DNA from: Mycolicibacterium hodleri
Lineage (GTDB): Bacteria > Actinomycetota > Actinomycetes > Mycobacteriales > Mycobacteriaceae
Assembly (NCBI RefSeq): GCF_025822245.1
Contig: NZ_JACKTL010000019.1
Span: 121,842 to 185,841 of the forward strand
DNA: 64,000 nucleotides
Reading direction: 5' to 3'
The first letter of the stretch is position 1. Each line of letters opens with the position of its first letter. The notes beneath the pieces are model-generated. The model saw only the letters and a list, made by a program, of their open reading frames with translations. It had not been told where the DNA came from and did no database searches. The translations under genes were made by a program, and so were the position numbers. Positions 27,794-37,097 of the stretch are shown here, piece after piece.

Positions 27794-28768
27794 ATGCGAG
27801 TGGCGCTCAGTCTCGGCAGCGGCGGTGCCCGGGGGTACGCGCACATCGGGGTGATCAACGAGCTGCGCGACCGCGGTCACGACGTCGTCGGCATCTCCGG
27901 ATCGTCGATGGGCGCGCTCGTCGGAGGGCTGGCCGCCGCCGGCAAGCTCGACGAGTACACCACGTGGGCGACGTCCCTGACCCAACGGGCCGTGCTGCGT
28001 CTTCTGGACCCGTCGCTGACGTCGGCCGGGGTGCTGCGCGCCGACAAGATTCTCGACGCCGTCCGCGAAATCCTCGGCGACGAGAAGATCGAGGACCTGC
28101 CGATTCCCTTCACCGCGGTCGCGACGGACCTCATCGCCGGGAAGTCGGTGTGGCTGCAGCGCGGTCCGGTCGACGCGGCCATTCGGGCGTCGATCGCGAT
28201 CCCGGGAGTCATCAAGCCGCACGTGCTCGACGGCCGACTCCTTGCCGACGGGGGCATCCTCGACCCGCTGCCGATGGCACCGCTGGCCGCGGTCAACGCC
28301 GACCTGATCATCGCGGTCAGTCTCGGCGGCGACGATCCCACCCGGTCCACTCCCGAACCCAGCCCGGCCCCGGGGCCGACCACCGAACGCCTCAGCCGAA
28401 TGTGGCGCAACACCACGGCATTGCTCGACACGACCACCGCCCGCGCGCTGCTCGACACCCCCGCGGCCAAGACGGTGCTCAGCCGGTTCGCCAACGACGG
28501 GGTCGAGATCGACGACCACGACGACCACACCGAAGTCGTGGTCCCGAGGCTCGGCGGCTTCGAGGTGCTGAACCGCTCGATCGACATCGCGCAGGCCGCC
28601 CTGATGCGGCACACCCTTGCGGCCTATCCGCCGGACCTGCTGATCGAGGTGCCTCGCACGGTCGCGCGAAGCCTCGAGTTCCACCGCGCCGAAGAGGTCA
28701 TCGAGGTCGGCCAGGAACTGGCTGCGGCCGCCCTCGACACCCTGACGCCGCCGACGTCACACGCCTAG
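27794..28768 (+). CDS. Patatin-like phospholipase (Rv1063c type)
   Basis: A 324-residue patatin-fold lipid hydrolase. The oxyanion loop is LSLGSGGARGYAHIGV, the nucleophile Ser is in VGISGSSMGALVGGL (GxSxG) and the catalytic Asp in RLLADGGILDPLP, giving a complete Ser-Asp dyad. The rest of the protein (HTEVVVPRLGGFEVLNRSIDIAQ) is the usual cap of NTE/RssA-like members. GACAAT six bases before the ATG and the lack of a ribosome site suggest leaderless expression. Its end overlaps a second, convergent patatin gene by 12 bp. Confidence 0.88.
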   Translation: MRVALSLGSGGARGYAHIGVINELRDRGHDVVGISGSSMGALVGGLAAAGKLDEYTTWATSLTQRAVLRLLDPSLTSAGVLRADKILDAVREILGDEKIEDLPIPFTAVATDLIAGKSVWLQRGPVDAAIRASIAIPGVIKPHVLDGRLLADGGILDPLPMAPLAAVNADLIIAVSLGGDDPTRSTPEPSPAPGPTTERLSRMWRNTTALLDTTTARALLDTPAAKTVLSRFANDGVEIDDHDDHTEVVVPRLGGFEVLNRSIDIAQAALMRHTLAAYPPDLLIEVPRTVARSLEFHRAEEVIEVGQELAAAALDTLTPPTSHA

Positions 28769-29611
28769 GAACCGCGCGATCCGGTCTGCGTGGCGCCGCC
28801 CTTGCGCACGCCCCGCGTGTGCCGCCGGGATTCGGCAGGCCGGATCGAGCGGGTTGGGGCCGAACGCGGCGATCGCCTCGTCGTCGGCGAACACGGCAAG
28901 GGTCTCGCCGGGGAAGGCGGCGATCTCGGCCGGGGCGCCGACGCCGAACGGCGTCGGCGTCGACTCGCTCGAGGGCACCAAGACGACGATCGCGTCGCAG
29001 TCCGCGGCGGCGGACACGTTGACGCTGCTTCCGACGCCGCCGTCCATGAACCGACGATCGCCGATGCTCACGGGCGGCCAGACCCCCGGCACCGCGCAGC
29101 TCGCCGCCACGGCGTCGACGAGCGCGACGCCCGAGTCACGATCGAGGATCACCAGCTCGCCCGTGTCGACATCGATTGCGGAGATGCGCAGCACCCTGTC
29201 CGGCCACTCCCGGGAGGGCAACCGGTGGCCGATCACGGCGCGGCGGACCGGTTCGGGAACCGTGTCGGCGGCCGCCGCGATGGCGCCGATGCGCCGCAGC
29301 CGCTCCTCGAGCGTGGCGCCGGGTGCCGCCATGGCGCTGGTGAAGAATTCCATCACGTCGTCGATGCTGGCTCGTGGCAGAAGCTCGTGGGTCTCGGTGG
29401 CGACCTGGGCGTCGAAGAGCGCCCCGAGGTCGGTGCCGCTCCCGAGCTGCGCCGCCACCGTAGACCCGGCCGACGTGCCGAGCAGCACGTCGGCGGCGAG
29501 GAGGGCACCCGCTGCGTCGGGCGCCTCGTCGGAGATGCCCGCGAGGACCCCGGTCTCCCAGGCAATGCCCGCTAGTCCTCCGCCGGCCAACACGAGTCCA
29601 CGTTTCGTCAC
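28757..29611 (-). CDS. Patatin-like phospholipase (Rv1062 type)
   Basis: A 284-residue patatin-domain protein, distinct from its convergent neighbour. LVLAGGGLAGIAWETGVLAGI forms the oxyanion loop, VLLGTSAGSTVAAQL holds the nucleophile Ser and FMDGGVGSSVNVSAA the catalytic Asp. The C-terminus (IPAAHAGRAQGRRHADRIARFLG) is rich in Arg. Length and motifs agree with Rv1062. A likely cytosolic or membrane-surface lipid esterase. It faces the alcohol dehydrogenase gene divergently across a region with a perfect palindrome. Confidence 0.87.
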   Translation of the reverse strand: MTKRGLVLAGGGLAGIAWETGVLAGISDEAPDAAGALLAADVLLGTSAGSTVAAQLGSGTDLGALFDAQVATETHELLPRASIDDVMEFFTSAMAAPGATLEERLRRIGAIAAAADTVPEPVRRAVIGHRLPSREWPDRVLRISAIDVDTGELVILDRDSGVALVDAVAASCAVPGVWPPVSIGDRRFMDGGVGSSVNVSAAADCDAIVVLVPSSESTPTPFGVGAPAEIAAFPGETLAVFADDEAIAAFGPNPLDPACRIPAAHAGRAQGRRHADRIARFLGV

Positions 29612-29646
29612 GGGTGCCGAGTGTGCCAGGTATTGCCCCGTCGAGC

Positions 29647-29668
29647 CCTGGTACCCTCTGGTACCAGG
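29647..29668. promoter_or_regulatory. Operator-like palindrome between patatin and alcohol dehydrogenase
   Basis: CCTGGTACC (29647-29655) and GGTACCAGG (29660-29668) form a perfect inverted repeat with a CTCT spacer; because each half is itself nearly palindromic, CTGGTACC also appears as a direct repeat ten bases apart. It lies 36 bases before the patatin start and 20 before the dehydrogenase start, a typical place for a dimeric repressor. The regulator is unknown. Confidence 0.5.
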
Positions 29669-29688
29669 CGTCTGACGAAGGGAACGGC

Positions 29689-30732
29689 ATGGTTGGGACG
29701 ATGAGGGCGCAGCGCTTCTACGCCGACTCCAAAGAGATTGCGGTGGAAGACGTCCCGATCCCGGAGCTGGGCCCCGGGGAGGTTCTGGTCAAGGTCGCGT
29801 TCTGCGGAATCTGCCATTCGGACCTCAGCCTCATCAACGGAACGTTCCCGTCGCAGCGGGCGGTGGTGACCCAGGGCCACGAGGCGTCGGGCACCGTCGC
29901 CGCGCTGGGCCCGGGGGTCACCGGGTGGGCCGAGGGCGACCGCGTGGTGGTCGCCGCCGGCCGGCCGTGTCTGCAGTGCGTCAACTGCCGGCGCGGTGAC
30001 GTGTCGAACTGTCTGCAGATCCGGCTGATGGCGTTCGCCTACGACGGCGCCTGGGCGGAGTACACCGTCGCACAGGCCTTCGGGCTCACCAGGATTCCCG
30101 ACAACGTCTCGCTGGAGCAGGCCGCGATCCTGGCCGACGCGGTGTCCACTCCCTACGGTGCCGTCGTGCGCACGGGCAAGGTCGGCGTCGGAGAGTCGGT
30201 GGGCGTGTGGGGCGTCGGCGGCCTCGGGACGCACGTGGTGCAACTGGCTCGCCTGGTCGGGGCCGCACCGATCATCGCCGTGGACGTCAAACCCGCGGTC
30301 CTGGAACGCGCCCTGGCCGTCGGCGCGGACTACGCGTTCGACGCCCGCGACGACGCGCTCGGAGACAAGATCCGCGACGCCACCGGTGGTCGCCAGCTCG
30401 ACGTGGCGTTCGACGCCGTGGGGCTGAAGTCGACGTTCGAGCAGGCGCTGGGCAACCTGACCGTCGGCGGCCGCCTCGTCGGGATCGGCATGAGCGCAGA
30501 CGTCCCGTCGGTCGGTTCGACGGCGATGTTCAACCTGCTCAAGTGGCAGGTGCTGGGCCACCTCGGTTACCAGAACGCCGACATCGGCACGCTGGCCACC
30601 CTGGTGTCGATGGGGCGGCTGGACCTGTCCCGCTCGATCAGCGACATCGTGCCCCTGGAGGACGTGGCCAGGGGCATCGAGAAGCTGGACAAGGCAGAGG
30701 GCGATCCGATCAGGATCCTCGTCCAGCCCTGA
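29689..30732 (+). CDS. Zinc-dependent medium-chain alcohol dehydrogenase
   Basis: A 347-residue MDR enzyme. Catalytic zinc ligands are in AFCGICHSDLSLINGTFPSQ and TQGHEASGTVAAL; structural zinc is held by the four cysteines of GRPCLQCVNCRRGDVSNC. The nucleotide fold has GVWGVGGLGTHVVQLARLVGA followed by the acid in IAVDVKPAVLERA, indicating NAD. Alcohol or aldehyde substrate unknown. The ATG at 29689 follows CGAAGGGAACGG; an internal ATG at 29701 is an alternative. The palindrome immediately upstream implies regulated expression. Confidence 0.87.
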   Translation: MVGTMRAQRFYADSKEIAVEDVPIPELGPGEVLVKVAFCGICHSDLSLINGTFPSQRAVVTQGHEASGTVAALGPGVTGWAEGDRVVVAAGRPCLQCVNCRRGDVSNCLQIRLMAFAYDGAWAEYTVAQAFGLTRIPDNVSLEQAAILADAVSTPYGAVVRTGKVGVGESVGVWGVGGLGTHVVQLARLVGAAPIIAVDVKPAVLERALAVGADYAFDARDDALGDKIRDATGGRQLDVAFDAVGLKSTFEQALGNLTVGGRLVGIGMSADVPSVGSTAMFNLLKWQVLGHLGYQNADIGTLATLVSMGRLDLSRSISDIVPLEDVARGIEKLDKAEGDPIRILVQP

Positions 30733-30740
30733 CTCGGGGT

Positions 30741-31796
30741 CTACCGCAGGTGCGGTGCGGCCTTGCCGCTGATCAACGGCAGGTCGAGATAGGTGGCGAT
30801 GCCGGGTTCGGCGGCACACACCGCGGGAATCGAATTCACGCAGTGTGCTGCCGTCGCGACGATGCCGTTGTTGCTCTCCAGCCCCTCTGCGACGCTGTCG
30901 GGCTGGAAGCCCTTGACGGTGACGGTGAAGTCGGGATTGCCCTTCACCTCCATCTCGTAGCGTTCGCCGGCGGGCCCGAAAGTCCATGGCGGATCGAGGT
31001 TCTCCTGACCCATGAACCAGTTGACAGTGATGCGGACGACCACCTCGCCACCAACGAGGGCCTCCCAGTGGAACTTTCGGCCGGCAACCTGACCCGGTTG
31101 GATGGCGCCCATCGGCGAGTCGATGGGCGCGGTGGCCACCGCGATCTCCTGGGTGGCCCGGATCTGCGGGTCGGCGGCGAAGCCCATTTCGTCGACGCAC
31201 ATCCGGACGGACTGGATGAAGCCGCCGTCGAGTAGTTTCTGCATGGGACCGGTCAGGGCCTTCTCCGGGGTGTCGCCGAAGCCCATCACGTACCTCAGCA
31301 CGTCGGGGGCGTCGTAGGTCCGCAGATCCGAGAACTCCTCGGCGCGAACGAATGTCACGCTGGTCGACATGGTCGACAACACCAGCGGGAACTTCTCGCT
31401 GATGCCGCCGGGTGCGATGCCCGTGCCGTGCAGGGTGACGCCACCGGCGAGGGCGGCGTCGCGCATCGGACCCGCCTCCTTCTCCCCCGGATAGAACCAT
31501 CCGACGGGCGTGACGACGTTCTTGCCCGAGCGCAGCAGCGCCGTGACCTCGTCGGGGTTGGGCAGCAACGGGGAGTAGATCACCGCGTCGGCCTCCAGGG
31601 CCAGGATCGCGTCGACGTCGTCGGTGGCGACGACGCCCAGCGGATCACCGCCGACGAGTTCGCCGACGTCCTTGCCGCTCTTGGCTTCCGAGTGCACCCA
31701 ACAGCCGACCAGTTCGAGATCCGGGTGTTCGAGCACGCCCCTGATCGCGGCGACACCGACACCACCGGTCGCCCACTGCACTACTCGCAACGCCAT
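30741..31796 (-). CDS. Dihydrodipicolinate reductase-like NAD(P) oxidoreductase (Rv1059 type)
   Basis: A 351-residue protein with an N-terminal Rossmann fold ([31 protein letters not shown]) and the DapB-like [31 protein letters not shown] segment, then a large catalytic domain with [18 protein letters not shown]. Members of this family are annotated as dihydrodipicolinate reductase-like or amine dehydrogenase-like; most actinobacterial ones have no proven substrate. Its location next to fadD14-like and ltp1-like genes suggests lipid or steroid metabolism. Start at the ATG complementing 31794-31796 after a GGGAG site. A KstR-type box lies 27-40 bp upstream of the start. Confidence 0.8.
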   Translation of the reverse strand: MALRVVQWATGGVGVAAIRGVLEHPDLELVGCWVHSEAKSGKDVGELVGGDPLGVVATDDVDAILALEADAVIYSPLLPNPDEVTALLRSGKNVVTPVGWFYPGEKEAGPMRDAALAGGVTLHGTGIAPGGISEKFPLVLSTMSTSVTFVRAEEFSDLRTYDAPDVLRYVMGFGDTPEKALTGPMQKLLDGGFIQSVRMCVDEMGFAADPQIRATQEIAVATAPIDSPMGAIQPGQVAGRKFHWEALVGGEVVVRITVNWFMGQENLDPPWTFGPAGERYEMEVKGNPDFTVTVKGFQPDSVAEGLESNNGIVATAAHCVNSIPAVCAAEPGIATYLDLPLISGKAAPHLR

Positions 31797-31822
31797 CGTC
31801 ACTCCCGTCGGGGCCTCGGAAC

Positions 31823-31836
31823 TAGAACACGTTCTA
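31823..31836. promoter_or_regulatory. KstR-type operator (TNNAACNNGTTNNA)
   Basis: TAGAACACGTTCTA is a perfect match to the palindromic TNNAACNNGTTNNA consensus described for KstR, the TetR-family repressor of cholesterol and lipid degradation in mycobacteria. It sits in the 109-bp divergent region between the DapB-like reductase and ltp1, so it could control both genes. A TATGTT hexamer near 31868 may be the ltp1 -10. Confidence 0.65.
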
Positions 31837-31905
31837 CCCAGATGTACACCACCCGAGCCCCCGCTGTTATGTTTCGACGAACGCAGCGTCGCGAAGGAGC
31901 AGTCG

Positions 31906-33101
31906 ATGGCCAGAAGCAGCAACAAGGTGTTCGTCGTCGGGGTCGGGATGACGAAGTTCGAGAAGCCGGGCGCCCGCGAGGGATGGGACTACCCGCAGAT
32001 GGCCAAGGAGTCGGGCACCAAGGCACTCGATGATGCCGGCATCTCCTACGACGCCGTCGAGCAGGGTTACGTCGGCTACTGCTCGGGTGACTCGACGTCC
32101 GGCCAGCGCGCCCTCTACGAACTCGGGATGACCGGCATCCCGATCGTCAACGTGAACAACAACTGTTCCACCGGCTCGACCGCGCTGTATCTCGCGGCGC
32201 AGTCCATCCGCGGCGGGCTGGCGGATTGCGTGCTGGCCCTGGGCTTCGAGAAGATGCAGCCGGGCTCCCTCGGCGGCGGCGCCCAGGACCGCGAGTCGCC
32301 CCTTGGCAACCACGTCAAGGCCCTCGCGGCGTTCGACGAGTTCGCGTTCCCCGTGGCACCGTGGATGTTTGGTGCGGCGGGCCGCGAACACATGAAGAAG
32401 CACGGCAGCACCGCCGAGCACTTCGCGAAGATCGGCTACAAGAACCACAAACACTCGGTGAACAACCCGTACGCGCAGTTTCAGCAGGAGTACAGCCTCG
32501 ACGACGTGCTCGGCGCCCGGATGATCTCGGATCCGCTGACCAAGTTGCAATGCTCGCCGACGTCAGACGGCTCGGGGGCCGCGATCGTGGTGAGCGAGCA
32601 GTTCGTCGAGGACCATGGACTGGCCGAGCAGGCGGTGGAGATCGTCGGCCAGGCCATGACGACGGACTTCGCCAGCACCTTCGACGGCAGTGCCGCCAAC
32701 GTCATCGGCCACGACATGAACGTCAAGGCGTCCCAACAGGTCTACCAGCAGTCCGGCCTCGGCCCGGAGGACTTCCAGGTGATCGAGCTGCACGACTGCT
32801 TCTCGGCCAACGAGCTGTTGCTGTACGAAGCGCTGGGGCTGTGCGGTGAGGGCGAGGCACCGCGGCTGGTCGACGACGGTGACACCACCTACGGCGGCCG
32901 CTGGGTGGTCAACCCGTCGGGCGGGCTGATCTCCAAGGGCCACCCGCTGGGCGCCACCGGGTTGGCCCAGTGCGCCGAGCTGACCTGGCAACTGCGCGGC
33001 ACCGCCGACAAGCGTCAGGTGGACGGCGTCACCGCCGCGCTGCAGCACAACATCGGCCTCGGCGGCGCGGCGGTCGTCACGGCCTACCAACGCGCCGAAC
33101 G

Positions 33102-33105
<4 letters not shown>
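31906..33105 (+). CDS. ltp1: Lipid-transfer protein / SCP2-type thiolase
   Basis: A 399-residue SCP2-type thiolase homologous along its length to Ltp1 (Rv2790c) as I remember it. The reactive Cys lies in [21 protein letters not shown], the conserved His in [40 protein letters not shown] and [18 protein letters not shown] are family signatures. These proteins act as beta-ketoacyl-CoA thiolases or aldol-lyase partners in sterol side-chain removal. The AAGGAG ribosome site is optimal for ATG 31906. The KstR-type box upstream supports a steroid or lipid role. Ends at the stop codon region of the convergent fadD14 gene with a 4-bp overlap. Confidence 0.85.
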
Positions 33106-34736
<1,631 letters not shown>

Positions 34737-34766
34737 GTCGATCTCCGGAGTGGTTGGCGCGTCGAC

Positions 34767-34784
34767 CGCAACGAAAACGTTGCG
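34767..34784. promoter_or_regulatory. Inverted repeat upstream of fadD14
   Basis: CGCAACG (34767-34773) and CGTTGCG (34778-34784) flank AAAA, a perfect 7-bp inverted repeat 31 bp before the fadD14 start and 49 bp before the divergent secreted protein. It differs from the KstR consensus because the AAC and GTT cores are too far apart. TGGAGG and CCTCCA around 34795-34815 form a second, smaller palindrome. Confidence 0.4.
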
Positions 34785-34832
34785 AGCGGCGATATGGAGG
34801 TGAAGGATTTCCTCCAAAGATAGGGGGCGCCG

Positions 34833-35162
34833 ATGCGTCCATCATCGCTTCTCTCCACATTCGTCACTTCTGCCGCGGTAGTCGTCACCTCGCTCGGCAC
34901 GTCGGCCTCCGCGAGCGCCGACCAGACCGCCCAGGAGAAGATCGACCAACTGCAGTCCGACGGCTTCACGGTCAACGTCGACCGGGTCGGCAGCGGCCCC
35001 ATCGACAGCTGCGTCGTCACCGGCGTCCGCAATCCGCAGACGCAGACGCGCAACGTCCGCGACTACTACGGTCCCCGCGACGCGAACGGCGACCGCAAGT
35101 ACCGGATCGTCGAAGTCGTCGTCAGCCGTTCGATCTCGGTGTCGTTGGACTGCAGTACCTGA
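34833..35162 (+). CDS. Secreted two-cysteine protein, paralog 1
   Basis: A 109-residue protein with a Sec signal peptide (hydrophobic to about residue 22, cleavage probably after SASASA at about residue 29) and a mature part of about 80 residues. The mature protein begins DQTAQEKIDQLQSDGFTVNVDRVGSG and contains IDSCVVTGVRNPQ and the terminal ISVSLDCST. The two cysteines likely form a disulfide. Two further members occur in this window at 35238-35546 and 46509-46820 with the same pattern. I know no function; an exported small binding or inhibitor-type protein is possible. ATG after a GGGGG-rich site. Confidence 0.78.
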   Translation: MRPSSLLSTFVTSAAVVVTSLGTSASASADQTAQEKIDQLQSDGFTVNVDRVGSGPIDSCVVTGVRNPQTQTRNVRDYYGPRDANGDRKYRIVEVVVSRSISVSLDCST

Positions 35163-35237
35163 GTCGCGCCACCCGCGGAGTTCCGCTGACGCGACGAATA
35201 GTGGATGATTGCCAGCAACCTGACAGGAAGGCGCCCC

Positions 35238-35546
35238 ATGCGCACGAAGTGGACGATCGCCGCGGCAGCCCTCGGTGTGTGCGGTGCCGCGTTGGCCCCG
35301 GCGGCCTTGGCCGGTGCGGAGACGGCTCAGGAGACCATCAGCAAGCTTCAGTCCGAGGGCTACACCGTCACGATCGACAAGATCGGCACGGCACCGATCT
35401 CGCAGTGCCAGGTCACCAGCGTGCGCAACCCGCAGAGCACCTCGCAGCTCGTGCCCTACGTCGGCCCCGGCAACAACGGCGACCGCATCCTCGTCCAGCA
35501 GCAGACCAGCCAGACCATTTCGGTGTCCCTGGACTGCACCCGCTGA
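35238..35546 (+). CDS. Secreted two-cysteine protein, paralog 2
   Basis: A 102-residue protein with signal peptide (AAAALGVCGAALAPAALAGA, cleavage near residue 27) and a mature domain starting ETAQETISKLQSEGYTVTIDKIG, with ISQCQVTSVRNPQ and ending TISVSLDCTR. It is the adjacent tandem paralog of the gene at 34833, 75 bp apart, with its own AGGAAGG ribosome site before ATG 35238. A strong terminator hairpin follows the stop. Function unknown. Confidence 0.8.
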   Translation: MRTKWTIAAAALGVCGAALAPAALAGAETAQETISKLQSEGYTVTIDKIGTAPISQCQVTSVRNPQSTSQLVPYVGPGNNGDRILVQQQTSQTISVSLDCTR

Positions 35547-35562
35547 GCCCACGCGCACGAGG

Positions 35563-35593
35563 AAGAGCCCGGTCGGAATCCGACCGGGCTCTT
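35563..35593. terminator. Strong bidirectional terminator hairpin
   Basis: AAGAGCCCGGTCGG (35563-35576) pairs perfectly with 35580-35593 around a three-base AAT loop: a 14-bp, very GC-rich stem. It lies 17 bases after the stop of the secreted protein and 14 bases after the stop of the convergent dctA, so it probably ends both transcripts. Confidence 0.85.
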
Positions 35594-35606
35594 CGCATGA
35601 TGCGCC

Positions 35607-36974
35607 CTATGCCGGTGCAGGGAGCTTCGCCTGCGCCGGCTCTTCGGCGCGTGACTCGTGGTCGTCGACCATCGTCGCCTCGTTGAACGGGTCCTTGCCG
35701 CTGAGCACCCTCTCGACCTGTTCGCCGTCCACCGTCTTGGTCCACGAGCCGACCAGCATCGTCGCGACCGCGTTGCCGGAGAAGTTGGTCACCGCGCGGG
35801 CCTCGGACATGAACCGGTCGATGCCGACGATCAGGCCGACGCCGTCGAGCAGGTCGGGGCGGTGGCTCTGCAGCCCGCCGGCCAGGGTGGCCAGCCCGGC
35901 ACCGCTGACGCCCGCCGCGCCCTTGCTGGCGACGATCATGAACACCAGCAGCGAGATCTGCTCACCGATCGCCAGCGGCTTGCCCATCGCGTCGGCGACG
36001 AACAGGGAGGCCATGGTCAGGTAGATGGCCGTGCCGTCCAGGTTGAACGAGTAGCCGGTCGGGACGACGACGCCGACGGTGGTCTTCTCGACGCCCAGGT
36101 GCTCCATCTTGGCGATCAGGCGCGGCAGCGCCGACTCCGACGACGACGTCGCGAAGATCAGCAGGTACTCCCGGGCCAGGTAGCGCACCAGCCGGAAGAT
36201 CGAGACGCCGGCGACGGCGCGCAGCAGCACGCCGAGGACGCCGAACACGAACAGCAGGCAGGTGATGTAGAAGCCGAGCATCAGCGTCAGCAACTGGGTG
36301 ACGGCGCTCCAGCCGGTCTGTCCGACGACGTTGGCGATGGCACCGAAGGCACCGATCGGGGCCAGCCACAGGATCATGGCCAGCACCTTGAACACCAGCT
36401 TCTGGACGGCCTCGACGCCACGCAGGATGCCCTCGCCCGCAGCACCCATGGACTGCAACGCGAAGCCGACCAGCAGCGCGACGAACAGCGCCTGCAGGAC
36501 GTTGCCCGCGGTCAGCGAGGAGAACAGTGACGTCGGGATGATGCCCTGGATGAAGTCCATCAGGCCGCCGGCCTCGTGCGCGGTCTCGGCGAGCTGGTTG
36601 CCCTTGTTCGACGTCGACTGGATGTTGAGGCCGGTGCCCGGGCTGAGCAGGTTGCCAACGACCAGGCCGATGGCCAGCGCGACGGTCGACATGGCCAGGA
36701 AGTAGACGAACGCCAACCCTCCGACCTTGCCGACGGTGGCGGCGGCCCGCACCTTGCCGATGCCCAGCACGATGGTGCAGAAGATGACCGGGACGATCAT
36801 CATCTTGATCAGGCTGACGAACATCGTGCCGAGGACGCCGACGCTCTTGCCGACCTCGGGGGCGAGGATGCCGACGGCGACGCCTGCCACGACCGCGACG
36901 ATGACGGCGATGTACAGCCAGTGCGTGCGGTCTCGTTTCTTGGGTGGGGAGGACGTGTCGACGTGGTCTGTCAT
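35607..36974 (-). CDS. dctA: C4-dicarboxylate/proton or sodium symporter DctA
   Basis: A 455-residue dicarboxylate/amino acid:cation symporter (DAACS family) with about eight membrane helices plus re-entrant hairpins. The serine-rich hairpin IFATSSSESALPRLIAKM, VPTGYSFNLDGTAIYLTMASLFVA and MIVASKGAAGVSGAGLATLA are family motifs for substrate and cation binding; ATMLVGSWTKTVDGEQ is near the C-terminus. It imports succinate, fumarate or malate. The long upstream open frame is not coding; the ATG at 36974 has an AAGGAG ribosome site. Divergent from a CitA/DcuS-like two-component system with a palindrome between. Confidence 0.92.
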   Translation of the reverse strand: MTDHVDTSSPPKKRDRTHWLYIAVIVAVVAGVAVGILAPEVGKSVGVLGTMFVSLIKMMIVPVIFCTIVLGIGKVRAAATVGKVGGLAFVYFLAMSTVALAIGLVVGNLLSPGTGLNIQSTSNKGNQLAETAHEAGGLMDFIQGIIPTSLFSSLTAGNVLQALFVALLVGFALQSMGAAGEGILRGVEAVQKLVFKVLAMILWLAPIGAFGAIANVVGQTGWSAVTQLLTLMLGFYITCLLFVFGVLGVLLRAVAGVSIFRLVRYLAREYLLIFATSSSESALPRLIAKMEHLGVEKTTVGVVVPTGYSFNLDGTAIYLTMASLFVADAMGKPLAIGEQISLLVFMIVASKGAAGVSGAGLATLAGGLQSHRPDLLDGVGLIVGIDRFMSEARAVTNFSGNAVATMLVGSWTKTVDGEQVERVLSGKDPFNEATMVDDHESRAEEPAQAKLPAPA

Positions 36975-37039
36975 GGCGGATGCTCCTTGGTGCGGTCGGC
37001 CTGGGTCTGCAAGGGGTCTGTAAGGATGATGTTCCCCCA

Positions 37040-37055
37040 CGTGACCCAGGTCACG
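37040..37055. promoter_or_regulatory. Operator-like palindrome between dctA and its two-component system
   Basis: CGTGACC (37040-37046) and GGTCACG (37049-37055) form a perfect inverted repeat with a two-base spacer, 66 bp before the dctA start and 43 bp before the kinase start. A binding site for the divergently encoded response regulator is the simplest explanation; overlap with a cAMP-receptor-type site (GTGACC half-site) is also possible. Confidence 0.5.
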
Positions 37056-37097
37056 CTTTAGTTCATTGTGTTCACCTCGAATCGGTCCGGAGGTCAG

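Noticed and set aside
34767..34784. KstR box upstream of fadD14
   Set aside because: The AAC and GTT elements are six bases apart instead of two, so it does not fit TNNAACNNGTTNNA.
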